From an uncultured Holophagaceae bacterium (GTDB taxonomy: Bacteria; Acidobacteriota; Holophagae; Holophagales; Holophagaceae): a stretch of DNA of 38,085 nt. The notes under the pieces were generated by a model. That model saw nothing but the letters and a program-made list of their open reading frames with translations. It did not search any database and had not been told where the DNA came from. The translations under genes were made by a program, and so were the position numbers. The stretch's first letter is position 1, and the number at the start of each line of letters is the position of its first letter. The stretch lies in the NCBI GenBank assembly GCA_903839205.1, contig CAIMBM010000165.1, positions 1 through 38,085 of the forward strand, given 5' to 3'. Below, piece after piece: positions 16,442-24,136 of this stretch.

Positions 16442-17416
16442 ATGGCCACCTATTCCTATGGCGGATGCATCGAGCAGGCCTACAAGGTCAACTGGAAGAT
16501 CAAGGATGTTCTGGGGAAGGTGGACTTTGATCTGAATCGCCCCTGGCTTCCCGCGGACCTCTCGGGCAGCGGTGACATCTTCTGCCTGAATCCCGAGGAG
16601 AAGCAGAAACTGACCCATGTGGAGATGGGGGCCTACGTCCACCTGGTCGGTTTCCTGGAGACCTTCATCGCCCCCTTGATGGTGGATCTGGCTCTGGATT
16701 CTGATGGGTCGGACAGCCAGGCCTTTGAGGCCCTGGCCAACTTCGCCTCGGAAGAAGTCAAGCACATGCACCTCTTTCGCGAGGTCGGCCGACGCATCGA
16801 TGCAAGGCTCGGGTTCCCCTTACAGAGGGCTGATGGACAGAACGAGGTTGCGCAGGCTGTACTGAGCAGGAGCAAGGGCGCCGTGCTACTGCTGACGGCG
16901 GCCATCGAATGGTTCACCCAGCAGCACTACGTCAGCTCCATGAACCCGTCCGACGGATTGGATCCCCTGACCCGGGAAGTCTTCCGCTGCCACTGGATGG
17001 AGGAGGCACAACATGCGCGGCTGGACCACCTAGAGGGGCTACGGCTCTTTAAGGACATGACGGTCCTGGAGCGGGGGGAGGCCGTTGAAGATTTCGTCTG
17101 GCTGCTGGCCACCCTGGACGGTCTCCTCGAGCGGCAGTCTCTGCTCGACGGGTTGAATCTGGAGAGGCACCTGGGGCGAACCTTTACGGATCGGGAGCGC
17201 ACCGAGATCCTGGACAGCCTGTTGAAGGCCAAGCGCCATTGCTTCATCGAAAGCGGCCTCTCCCACCCGAATTTCCTGGAGCTCTACCTATCGGTGACGA
17301 CGGCGTCCCAACAGGCAAGGGTCCTGGGGGCCGTCAGGCTGCTGTTGCAGAGGCAGCCTTTCCATTGGACCCCCCCGACGGAGCCCTCCCCCCGAGGCCG
17401 AGAGCATTATTTGTAG
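16442..17416 (+). CDS. AurF-like diiron (ferritin-like) protein
   Basis: A 324-residue all-helical protein with carboxylate-bridged diiron ligands: E73 in FLETFIAP, E105xxH108 in SEEVKH, E156 in AAIEWF, and H184xxxE188xxH191 in HWMEEAQH. The HxxxExxH spacing is the same as H223/E227/H230 of the p-aminobenzoate N-oxygenase AurF, which carries an extra histidine ligand compared with ordinary ferritin-like sites. AurF relatives oxidise amines or other small molecules with O2; the substrate here is unknown and no biosynthetic cluster surrounds it. A good GGAGGTGA ribosome site lies before the ATG. Preceded by a TTGACG/CATATT promoter and followed by the cold-shock gene with 145 bp between. Confidence 0.75.
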   Translation: MATYSYGGCIEQAYKVNWKIKDVLGKVDFDLNRPWLPADLSGSGDIFCLNPEEKQKLTHVEMGAYVHLVGFLETFIAPLMVDLALDSDGSDSQAFEALANFASEEVKHMHLFREVGRRIDARLGFPLQRADGQNEVAQAVLSRSKGAVLLLTAAIEWFTQQHYVSSMNPSDGLDPLTREVFRCHWMEEAQHARLDHLEGLRLFKDMTVLERGEAVEDFVWLLATLDGLLERQSLLDGLNLERHLGRTFTDRERTEILDSLLKAKRHCFIESGLSHPNFLELYLSVTTASQQARVLGAVRLLLQRQPFHWTPPTEPSPRGREHYL

Positions 17417-17430
17417 ATTTCATCGATTTT

Positions 17431-17461
17431 TTGAATTCCGGGAGCAGAAAGATCCTACACT
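17431..17461 (+). promoter_or_regulatory. Possible promoter and leader of the cold-shock gene
   Basis: TTGAAT (17431-17436) and TACACT (17456-17461) are 19 bp apart, slightly wide. If used, the transcript has a leader of about 95 nt before the ATG. Long leaders are typical of csp mRNAs, but I see no defined thermosensor fold. Confidence 0.35.
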
Positions 17462-17561
17462 GGCAGTTGCCCGTCTGTTGTACGGGCAGAAAAAAGCGCT
17501 GCTGCCTCGCCTGGAAGGGACATCGCATTCATATCCAGGACGAAGAAAGCAGGAAGTCATC

Positions 17562-17765
17562 ATGGCTCAAGGCACAGTCAAGTGGTTCAACGCCGAAAAG
17601 GGTTTCGGATTCATCACCCCCGATGAGGGCGGTGCCGATCTTTTCGTTCATCATTCCGCGATCGAGACCACGGGTTTCCGGACCCTGGACGAGAATCAGC
17701 GCGTCAGCTTCAACGTGGGACAGGGCCAGAAGGGCCCCCAGGCGACCAACGTCACCAAGATCTGA
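17562..17765 (+). CDS. csp: Cold-shock protein, CspA family
   Basis: A 67-residue single cold-shock domain. RNP-1 (KGFGFITP) and RNP-2 (DLFVHHSAI) are intact, and the protein opens with the usual [14 protein letters not shown] strand. It binds single-stranded RNA or DNA and acts as an RNA chaperone. AGGA lies 8 nt before the ATG. It is followed by a strong intrinsic terminator, so it is probably transcribed alone. Confidence 0.97.
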   Translation: MAQGTVKWFNAEKGFGFITPDEGGADLFVHHSAIETTGFRTLDENQRVSFNVGQGQKGPQATNVTKI

Positions 17766-17782
17766 CCTACCGTTCAACCTAG

Positions 17783-17815
17783 AACTGGCCTCCTTCGGGA
17801 GGCCAGTTTGTTTTT
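17783..17815 (+). terminator. Rho-independent terminator of the cold-shock gene
   Basis: An 11-bp perfect stem, AACTGGCCTCC with GGAGGCCAGTT, closed by a TTCG tetraloop, followed by a T-rich tract (TGTTTTT). The tract runs directly into the candidate sigma-54 promoter of flgF. Confidence 0.95.
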
Positions 17816-17830
17816 GGCATCCCTTTGGCG
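17815..17830 (+). promoter_or_regulatory. Candidate sigma-54 promoter of flgFGA
   Basis: TGGCA at 17815-17819 and TGGC at 17826-17829 place the invariant GG (-24) and GC (-12) exactly 10 nt apart, as in the RpoN consensus TGGCAC-N5-TTGC. Sigma-54 control of rod and hook genes is known in many flagellated bacteria. The flgF start is about 44 nt downstream. Confidence 0.45.
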
Positions 17831-17873
17831 GTAATCCCCCTGTCCCAGCCGCTGGCTGGGCGAGAGGTGCCCA

Positions 17874-18617
17874 ATGGATCCTGGATACTATGTCGCCGCC
17901 GGCAGCCTGAAGGCTCGATCCTTCGAGCTGGATGTGGTGGCGAACAACCTGGCGAACGCCTCCACCGTGGGCTACAAGCCCGACCAGCCCTTCTTCGCCG
18001 TGTTCAACAAGGCCGCAGGCAGCGGCCGGCAGCTTCCCCTGAGCGGCTACCTGAACGATGGCGTGGTGTTCGCTGAGACCGGGGTGGTGACCGAGCAGGG
18101 TTCTCTGAAGGCCACGGGCCGGTCCCTGGATGTGGCCATCCAGGGCAATGCCTTCCTGTCCGTCCAGACCGCCGCCGGGACCCGGGTCACCCGGGACGGC
18201 CGGCTCCAACTGGGACTGAACGGACAGCTGGAGGCCATGGATGGCAGCCCGGTACTCGGCAAAAATGGCCAGCCCATCACCGTGGACCCCAAGAACGGGA
18301 ACATCGCCATCTCGGCCGATGGCACGGTCCAGCAGGCAAATCAGACCCTCGGCCAGCTGGACCTGAAGGCCTTCGAGAAGCCCGGTGCCCTGAAGCGCAT
18401 GGGCGCCCTGCGGTTCGATAGCACGGGGGCGAACGAGGCCCCGATCAATGCCACCGTCGCCCAGGGCCACCTGGAGGAGAGTTCGGTGGATTCGGCCTCG
18501 ACCATGATCGAGATGATCCGCCTGAACCGGCTCTACGAAATGAGCATGAAGGTGGCCTCAACGCTCACCAACGATCTCGATGAGCGGTCCATCACGACCG
18601 TGGCGGGAACCAGCTGA
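17874..18617 (+). CDS. flgF: Flagellar basal-body proximal rod protein FlgF
   Basis: A 247-residue rod protein. The N-terminal signature LDVVANNLANASTVGYKPD (flg_bb_rod), the central VAIQGNAFLSVQT strand and the C-terminal MIEMIRLNRLYEMSMKV helix are the three conserved parts of FlgE/F/G proteins. Compared with FlgG it lacks QRAYE in the C-terminal helix and has the order expected upstream of flgG, which supports FlgF. It is exported by the flagellar type III system and polymerises in the periplasmic rod. GAGAGGTG is the ribosome site. First gene of flgF-flgG-flgA, with 62 bp to flgG. Confidence 0.92.
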   Translation: MDPGYYVAAGSLKARSFELDVVANNLANASTVGYKPDQPFFAVFNKAAGSGRQLPLSGYLNDGVVFAETGVVTEQGSLKATGRSLDVAIQGNAFLSVQTAAGTRVTRDGRLQLGLNGQLEAMDGSPVLGKNGQPITVDPKNGNIAISADGTVQQANQTLGQLDLKAFEKPGALKRMGALRFDSTGANEAPINATVAQGHLEESSVDSASTMIEMIRLNRLYEMSMKVASTLTNDLDERSITTVAGTS

Positions 18618-18679
18618 CCGGCCGGCTCCGTCCTGGGTAATCGGCTCCTAGTTTTCAGTGAATTCATCCGGAGGTTTTT

Positions 18680-19471
18680 ATGATGCGAGCATTGTGGTCA
18701 GCGGCTGCGGGCATGAATGTCCAGCAGATGAACATGGACACCATCTCCAACAACCTGGCGAACGTGAACACCACGGGCTACAAGTCGGCCCGGGCGCAGT
18801 TCCAGGACCTGCTCTACCAGACCGTCAACCTGGCGGGAACGAGCTCCAGCAGCACGACCACCATTCCCTCGGGCATCCAGATTGGCCACGGCGCCCGCCT
18901 GCAGAGCCTCCAGCACCAGTACAGCACGGGCAACCTGAACCAGACTGGCAACCAGTTCGACATGGCCATCCAGGGCGACGGCTTCTTCAAGGTCACCCAG
19001 GCGGACGGCACTCTGGCCTATACCCGGGATGGCAGCTTCACGCCGGACCAGAATGGCGCCCTGGTCAGTGCCACGGGGGCCCTGCTGGATCCGCAGATCA
19101 CCATTCCCCAGGACACCCTAAGTGTGACCATCGCCCAGGACGGCACCGTGAGCGTCACCCAGTCGGGACAGACTCAGCCCACCACGGTGGGACAGATCAC
19201 CCTCTCCCACTTCGTCAATCCCACGGGCCTGAATCAGTTGGGCAACAACCTGCTGCAGCCCACCCTGGCCAGTGGCGACGCCATCGATGGGGTGCCCGGG
19301 ACCAACGGTCTGGGCACCATCGCCCAGGGTTCCCTCGAAGTCTCCAACGTGGATGTGGCCACCGAAATGGTGAACATGATCATCGGCCAGCGGGCCTACG
19401 AGGCCAACTCCAAGACCATCCAGACCGTGGACACCATGCTCAGCCTCGTGAACAACCTCAAGCGGTCGTGA
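18680..19471 (+). CDS. flgG: Flagellar basal-body distal rod protein FlgG
   Basis: A 263-residue distal rod subunit, the usual length. It begins ALWSAAAGMNVQQMNMDTI and SNNLANVNTTGYK, has the FDMAIQGDGFFKV beta-domain start near residue 95, and ends with the C-terminal helix VNMIIGQRAYEANSKTIQT. FlgG builds the straight distal rod through the P and L rings. GGAGG lies 7 nt before the ATG, with an alternative ATG one codon later. The stop is 1 nt before the flgA start. Serine/threonine-rich residues 53-66 are a local variation. Confidence 0.97.
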   Translation: MMRALWSAAAGMNVQQMNMDTISNNLANVNTTGYKSARAQFQDLLYQTVNLAGTSSSSTTTIPSGIQIGHGARLQSLQHQYSTGNLNQTGNQFDMAIQGDGFFKVTQADGTLAYTRDGSFTPDQNGALVSATGALLDPQITIPQDTLSVTIAQDGTVSVTQSGQTQPTTVGQITLSHFVNPTGLNQLGNNLLQPTLASGDAIDGVPGTNGLGTIAQGSLEVSNVDVATEMVNMIIGQRAYEANSKTIQTVDTMLSLVNNLKRS

Positions 19472-19472
19472 C

Positions 19473-20249
19473 ATGCGAGCCCTCGCCCTGCTCCTCGTTC
19501 CTGCGGCCCTCGTGGCCCAGGCCCCGGCCGCTTCGGCTGTACGCCCGCCCGCCGCTCCTCCGGCAGACCTGGCCGGAGAAGAGAAGACCGGCGGGGAGCG
19601 CCTCATCGAGGCGGCCCAGACCCCGGGCTTTGCTGCCGAGCGCATGGCCGATGTCGCCCTGGCCTTCGCCAATTCGGAGGCGTCGAAACTCGGTGGCGAA
19701 TACGCGATCAAGCTGGCCCAGCCGCCGAGGGTGCCCCGGACCCTCCCCGGCATCCTCAGCTTTGAGGCCTCCCACCTGAGCAAGATGGAGCCCCTGGGGC
19801 GCTTCTTCGTGGTGCTGACCATCAAGGTGAATGGCGAGAGCGTGGGCATGACCCGGGTGGACCTGGACGGCAGCTGGGTCGGCACGGTGCTCCGCGCCAG
19901 GGGTGGCCTGGTCCGCCAGACGGTGCTGACGGCGGACAAGGTGGAACCCAGTCCCTTCACGGGGGTGCCTCCGCCGGGTTTTCTCACGTCCATCCCCGAA
20001 GGCCAGCGGCTCATGCGCGCGGTGGCTTCGGGAAAGATACTGACCCGTGGCGACTTGGAGGCCATCCCCCTGGTGCAGCCGGGGGACAAGGTCCGCCTGA
20101 CCATGACCCGCGAGGCCCTGACCATCAGCCTCGACACCACCGCCCTCAGTCGGGCGGGGCTGGGGGACAGGATAAGGCTGGAGACCCCGGGTGGCAGGAA
20201 GCCGCTCACGGCCATCGTGACGGGAGCCGGCGAGGCCCGCCTGCTCTAG
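19473..20249 (+). CDS. flgA: Flagellar P-ring assembly chaperone FlgA
   Basis: A 258-residue periplasmic protein with a cleavable signal (LALLLVPAALVAQAPAASA). A divergent middle region is followed by the SAF/chaperone domain (about 165-258) with RLMRAVASGKILTRGDLEAI, VQPGDKV and the closing GDRIRLETPGGRKPLTAIVTG, all typical of FlgA. It assists FlgI polymerisation into the P ring. It follows flgG by 1 nt, so it is translationally coupled. The usual next genes flgH and flgI are not downstream; the operon ends here and a separate promoter follows. Confidence 0.9.
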   Translation: MRALALLLVPAALVAQAPAASAVRPPAAPPADLAGEEKTGGERLIEAAQTPGFAAERMADVALAFANSEASKLGGEYAIKLAQPPRVPRTLPGILSFEASHLSKMEPLGRFFVVLTIKVNGESVGMTRVDLDGSWVGTVLRARGGLVRQTVLTADKVEPSPFTGVPPPGFLTSIPEGQRLMRAVASGKILTRGDLEAIPLVQPGDKVRLTMTREALTISLDTTALSRAGLGDRIRLETPGGRKPLTAIVTGAGEARLL

Positions 20250-20270
20250 GCGAACCGCGGCAATCTTCCC

Positions 20271-20299
20271 TTGGCTAGGCAGGGATTCGGACGTATTCT
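20271..20299 (+). promoter_or_regulatory. Candidate promoter of the DUF1292 gene
   Basis: TTGGCT (20271-20276), 17-bp spacer, TATTCT (20294-20299), about 24 nt before the ATG at 20324. Starts right after the flgA stop. Confidence 0.55.
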
Positions 20300-20323
20300 G
20301 AACCCTTGCGCAAGGAGAAGCCC

Positions 20324-20671
20324 ATGGCTCACGAAGGTCACGAACACGGACCGGACTGCAACCACGATCACGATGATTCCTTCGAGATCGAAGTCGTCGA
20401 ACTCGAAGATGAAAATGGCGAGAAGGAAGAGTTTGCCATCCTGGAGGAGCTTGAGTTTGAAGGCCGCAGCTTCGCCATCCTGGCGCCCCTGGCGGAATTG
20501 CAGGCCCAGGAGGAGGGCACGGCGGACCCCGAGGAGGGCCTGAGCCTCGAGATTTTCGAAGTGAAGGACGAGATGTTCACTCCCCTCGAGGACGAGGAAC
20601 TGGCCGAACGGCTCATGAAGCACCTGGACGAGCAGGAAGCCAAGCTCAAGGCTGAGGAAGAGAAGGACTGA
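20324..20671 (+). CDS. DUF1292 family acidic protein with His-rich N-terminus
   Basis: A 115-residue, very acidic protein. The core (about 20-100) has the DUF1292 pattern: EIEVVELEDENGEKEEFAI, a short strand pair ending in FAILAPL, an acidic linker, LEIFEVKDE, and a closing acidic helix. The first 18 residues (HEGHEHGPDCNHDHDD) form a histidine/cysteine-rich patch that could bind metal; this is an addition not typical of the family. Function of DUF1292 is unknown. AAGGAG lies 4 nt before the ATG. It has its own promoter and a strong downstream hairpin, so it is probably monocistronic. Confidence 0.8.
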   Translation: MAHEGHEHGPDCNHDHDDSFEIEVVELEDENGEKEEFAILEELEFEGRSFAILAPLAELQAQEEGTADPEEGLSLEIFEVKDEMFTPLEDEELAERLMKHLDEQEAKLKAEEEKD

Positions 20672-20689
20672 CCCTTCCTCCCCGAGCCC

Positions 20690-20720
20690 CACGAAGGCCC
20701 CCGGCTCGGGGGCCTTCGTG
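20690..20720. terminator. Long GC hairpin without U-tract after the DUF1292 gene
   Basis: A 14-bp perfect stem (20690-20703 with 20707-20720) and a GCT triloop. No T-run follows, so it is not a canonical intrinsic terminator; it may end transcription with Rho or protect the 3' end. Confidence 0.6.
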
Positions 20721-20737
20721 CGTAGGGGCAATGTCGG

Positions 20738-20743
20738 TACTCT
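20738..20743 (+). promoter_or_regulatory. -10 element placed for a leaderless transcript (aconitase-family gene)
   Basis: TACTCT lies exactly 6 nt before the ATG at 20750, so initiation would fall on the start codon. The -35 region (TTCGTG at 20715, 17-bp spacing) is poor and overlaps the preceding hairpin. No clear ribosome site is present. Confidence 0.4.
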
Positions 20744-20749
20744 GGACGG

Positions 20750-22747
20750 ATGTTGTCCGACCCTGTCCGCTTCGAAGGCCGAGTGCTTTTCCTTACGGAG
20801 GATCCGGCCCGGATCCTCCGCCAGCTGGACGGAGAAGACCTGGACTCTTCCGACACCGGTCCCCTGCGGGATCAGATCAGCACGGATGAGATCACGCCCG
20901 CCCAAATCTGCTACTACTTTGATGAAAAGCTGGGCGACTTCCCCTACCTCGGGTTGAAGTGCGGCGAGGCCTTCCCGGTCCAGGAAGGTGCGGTCCGACG
21001 GGGCGGATTTTCCGTCAGCGTGGCAGGCCGGCGCCGCGGCAAGGGCAGCAGCCGGGAGGCCAGCCCCTACGCGGAGCAGACTGCGGGCATCCGCCTGGTG
21101 GTGGCTGAAAGCTTCGAGCGCATCTACCGGCAGAACGCCCAGAACCTGGGGCTGCTCACGAGCACCGACTTCGGCCTGATCCCCCGGATCCGGCGGGGCG
21201 AGGCCATTCCCCTGGCCGAATTCACGGCAGGCCTGGATCCGATCACCGGCGAGATCGTGCGCCGCGGCGGGCTCTTCGCCTACAACGCCGCTCGGCTCCG
21301 CGGCGACACGGCACCGCCGCGGCCGCCCCACCGGCCGCGGCCCATGACCTATGCAGAAAAGCTGCTGGCACGCCATGCGGTCGTCGATGCGGCGGCGGGG
21401 CAGGTGGGACTGCCGGCGGTGCGCCCCGGCGACGGGCTCTTCGTGCAGGCAGACTGGCGCTTCAGCCACGAGTACGTGACACCCATGGCCGCGAGCTTCC
21501 TGGAGAAGGCCCTGGGACCTGACGTGCAGCTCCGCGACCCTGCCTCCATCCTGGCCTTCCGGGATCACCTCACCTTCCTCCACCACAGCATGCAGGCCGG
21601 ACACCGGGCCATGGGCCTGCTGGCGGTGGCCGAGGCCCTGAAACCGGCCCAGGAAGCCTTCTGCCGGAAACACGGGATCCGGCTCCACGGCGAGTTGTCC
21701 GATGGCAGCGGCAGCGAGGGCATCTGCCATGCGCTCATGACTGAACGCTACGCCCTGCCGGGCCAGGTGGTGGTGGGCACGGACTCCCACACGAGCCATG
21801 CGGGGGCCCTGGGCTGTCTGGCCTTCGGCGTGGGCACCACGGACATCGCCTGTGCCTGGGTCACGGGCGACGTGCGCGTGACCGTGCCACCCACGCTGCG
21901 GGTGCTGCTGCGGGGACGGCTGCGGGTGGGCGTGTCCGCCAAGGATCTCGTCCTGCACTTGCTGGCCCGGCCCCTCATCCGCGAGGGCGGCGCCATCGGC
22001 CATGTCATTGAGTACATGGGTGAGGGCCTGCGGGACCTCGACACGGACGAACGCGCCACCCTCACGAACATGGCGGCGGAGATCGGGGGCTTCACGGGGC
22101 TCATCGCCCCGGACGAGGAGACGGTCCGGTTCGTGAAGGAACGCCGGCATGCGGATCTGGTCCTGGAGTCCTGGATGCGCGGGGATGAGGGCGCGGACTA
22201 CGCGCACACCCTGGAGGTGGACTGCGGGGCCCTCGGGCCCATGCTGGCCCGCCCGGGCGACCCCGGCAACGGCATGGCGCTGGCGGACCTGGGTCGGATC
22301 GTTCCCATCCACATCGCCTACCTGGGCAGCTGCACCGGCGGCAAGCGGGAGGACCTGCGCCGGGCCTTCGAGGTGGTGCAAGGGGCGGTTCGGGAGGGCC
22401 GGAGCGTCCCGGCGGGGGTGCAGTTCTTCGTGCAGTGTGGCAGCGAGGACGTGCGCCGCCATGCGGTGGAACAGGGCTGGCTGGCGGCCTTCGAGGCCGT
22501 GGGTGCGGTGGTGCTGGGCAGCTCCTGCGGGGCCTGCATCAACGCGGGTCCGGGGGTCTCCACCCACCCGGACCAGGTGACCATCAGTGCCATCAACCGG
22601 AACTTCCCGGGCCGCAGCGGCCCGGGCCAGATGTGGCTGGCCAGTCCCGCCACGGTCGCAGCCAGCGCCCTGGCCGGGCGCATCGCCGGGGCGGCAGAAA
22701 TTCCTGTTAATACAGGCGCGAATTCCCGGACAGGCCCGCTAAGGTGA
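20750..22747 (+). CDS. Fused small+large 3-isopropylmalate dehydratase-like aconitase family protein
   Basis: A 665-residue single chain with the swivel (LeuD-like) domain first and the catalytic (LeuC-like) domain second. Residues 1-185: DQISTDEITPAQ near the start and KGSSREASPYAEQTAGIR (substrate-binding GSSRE at 99-103) are small-subunit motifs. Residues 199-650: ELSDGSGSEGICHALM, VVVGTDSHTSHAGALG, AYLGSCTGGKREDLR (C528) and GSSCGACINAGPGVS (C593, C596) supply the [4Fe-4S] cysteine triad. In LeuC/LeuD these are separate proteins; swivel-first order recalls AcnB. The likely reaction is a hydro-lyase isomerisation such as isopropylmalate or homoaconitate; which one cannot be decided. No other leucine gene is adjacent. 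Confidence 0.87.
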   Translation: MLSDPVRFEGRVLFLTEDPARILRQLDGEDLDSSDTGPLRDQISTDEITPAQICYYFDEKLGDFPYLGLKCGEAFPVQEGAVRRGGFSVSVAGRRRGKGSSREASPYAEQTAGIRLVVAESFERIYRQNAQNLGLLTSTDFGLIPRIRRGEAIPLAEFTAGLDPITGEIVRRGGLFAYNAARLRGDTAPPRPPHRPRPMTYAEKLLARHAVVDAAAGQVGLPAVRPGDGLFVQADWRFSHEYVTPMAASFLEKALGPDVQLRDPASILAFRDHLTFLHHSMQAGHRAMGLLAVAEALKPAQEAFCRKHGIRLHGELSDGSGSEGICHALMTERYALPGQVVVGTDSHTSHAGALGCLAFGVGTTDIACAWVTGDVRVTVPPTLRVLLRGRLRVGVSAKDLVLHLLARPLIREGGAIGHVIEYMGEGLRDLDTDERATLTNMAAEIGGFTGLIAPDEETVRFVKERRHADLVLESWMRGDEGADYAHTLEVDCGALGPMLARPGDPGNGMALADLGRIVPIHIAYLGSCTGGKREDLRRAFEVVQGAVREGRSVPAGVQFFVQCGSEDVRRHAVEQGWLAAFEAVGAVVLGSSCGACINAGPGVSTHPDQVTISAINRNFPGRSGPGQMWLASPATVAASALAGRIAGAAEIPVNTGANSRTGPLR

Positions 22748-22810
22748 CTTGAGCCAGGTCCCTGTTGGACCGCCAGACCTTCATTCTGCTTCCCGGAGAT
22801 GACCCCCTTC

Positions 22811-23680
22811 ATGCGCACCCACAGCCTTGTCTCTCTCTTCCTGTCCGCTGGCTGCCTGTTTGCCGGAGCCCCTGATCCAGGCGGTTCGGGCAAGGCCCCA
22901 CAGCCGGCTGAAAGGGCGTCCATGGATTCGCCCTCCGATCCGGACCGGTTCGGGCACCTGCCCCGGCTGCTGCTGGACGATACCGAGCATGCCGTCACCG
23001 CCCCCGCGCGCTGGGACCGCTCGGACTGGACGACTGCCGGCCTGGGCGCGGCCGCGGTGCTGGGCTCAGGCCTGCTGCTGGACCACTCCATGGCCCAGTT
23101 CATGGCCAGGCACGCCAGCGCCTCCTGGGACCGCGATGCCAAGGCCGTGCAGAACCTGGGCAGCACGCCCAGCGTGGCGATCGCGGTGGGCACCTATGTG
23201 GCCGGTGTCGCCTTCAAGGATCCCGAAGTGCGGGCCACGGGCATCGACACCATGGTGACCATGGGGCTGGCCCAGCTCCTGCTCACCATTCCGCTGAAGG
23301 TGGTGGTGGGCCGGTCCAGGCCTTCCAAGGACCTGGGTACGCACGATTTCCATCCCCTGAATGGGGGAGAGTCCTTCCCCTCAGGCCACACCACCCAGGC
23401 CTTCGCCCTGGCCTCGGTCATCGCCGAACACGCAGATCAGCCCTGGGTATCCTGCGTATCTTACGGACTCGCGGGGCTGGTGGGGGTGGCCCGCATGGAG
23501 CAGCGCCAGCACTTCCTGTCCGACGTGGTGGCAGGTGGGCTCATCGGAACCTTCGTCGGCAAGACCGTGGTCGCCTACAATCAGACCCTGCGCGCCGATG
23601 CCCACTCCAAGCTCTCCGTGTCCGTCGCGCCCACCTTCCAGCCCGGAGGCTACGGGCTCAGCGTGGCCATGAAGTTTTAG
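22811..23680 (+). CDS. PAP2-type phosphatase, exported
   Basis: A 289-residue protein with an N-terminal signal (FLSAGCLFAGA). The three PAP2/acid-phosphatase motifs are intact: KVVVGRSRP, PSGHTTQAFA, and R-x5-H-x3-D in ARMEQRQHFLSD. Hydrophobic segments around 78-92, 124-140 and 150-165 suggest a membrane-linked enzyme, of the kind that dephosphorylates lipid phosphates such as undecaprenyl pyrophosphate. The C-terminus (VSVAPTFQPGGYGLSVAMKF) looks like beta-strand and ends in phenylalanine. ATG at 22811 chosen because GGAG lies 12 nt upstream; the ATG at 22799 overlaps that site. Convergent with dgkA, which also handles lipid phosphate. Confidence 0.85.
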   Translation: MRTHSLVSLFLSAGCLFAGAPDPGGSGKAPQPAERASMDSPSDPDRFGHLPRLLLDDTEHAVTAPARWDRSDWTTAGLGAAAVLGSGLLLDHSMAQFMARHASASWDRDAKAVQNLGSTPSVAIAVGTYVAGVAFKDPEVRATGIDTMVTMGLAQLLLTIPLKVVVGRSRPSKDLGTHDFHPLNGGESFPSGHTTQAFALASVIAEHADQPWVSCVSYGLAGLVGVARMEQRQHFLSDVVAGGLIGTFVGKTVVAYNQTLRADAHSKLSVSVAPTFQPGGYGLSVAMKF

Positions 23681-23717
23681 AGCTCATCACAAAACCCGAC
23701 AAGGCCGCGGGGTCTGG

Positions 23718-24080
23718 TTAGGAGCTCTTGACCAGCGTCGACCAGAGGAAGGCGAGGAAGGTCAATACGGCGCTGAAGCTGAAGATGAGCACGGCCCCGG
23801 CGGCGCAGTCCTTGGACACCTTGATGGCCGGGTGGAGTTCTGGGTGCAGGTGGTCGAGGGCGTGTTCCAGGGCTGTGTTGAAGAGCTCGGCCGCCAGCAC
23901 CAGGCTGCAGTTCAGCAGCAGCAGGGCCCACCAGATGGCTGCGGGCCGCAGGCCGAGGAGCAGGCCCACCACCGCCAGGGCCATCATGCTCTGGAATCGG
24001 AAACTGGCCTCCAGCCTCCAGGCCGTGCGGATCCCCTGCAGGCTGTAGGACAGGCGCTTGGGAAAGGGCTGGTTCTTCAT
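23718..24080 (-). CDS. dgkA: Diacylglycerol/undecaprenol kinase DgkA
   Basis: A small membrane kinase phosphorylating diacylglycerol or undecaprenol at the inner membrane. Visible: the amphipathic start RLSYSLQGIRTAWRLEASFRF, three transmembrane helices (about 30-50, 55-72, 97-117), and the active-site segments AAELFNTALEHALD and HPAIKVSKDCAAGAVLI. From the ATG at 24080 the protein has 120 residues, the family norm, with AAGGAG 4-5 nt upstream. An ATG at 24116 would add 12 residues and leave only 20 bp to the divergent LDT-Mur start, although it too has AGGAGG upstream. Confidence 0.9.
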   Translation of the reverse strand: MKNQPFPKRLSYSLQGIRTAWRLEASFRFQSMMALAVVGLLLGLRPAAIWWALLLLNCSLVLAAELFNTALEHALDHLHPELHPAIKVSKDCAAGAVLIFSFSAVLTFLAFLWSTLVKSS

Positions 24081-24136
24081 GGGCTCCTTGATGAGGATCT
24101 TGATGGGAACATTCATTGTGACACCGGAGCCTCCTG

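Noticed and set aside
20246..22567. A 773-codon open frame antisense to the aconitase-family gene
   Set aside because: Low-complexity His/Gly/Arg product with no motif; the plus-strand frame has the complete LeuD/LeuC motif set.
23679..23728. AGAGCTC/GAGCTCT inverted repeat between the PAP2 gene and dgkA
   Set aside because: Loop of 36 nt that includes the dgkA stop and no T-run; likely chance.
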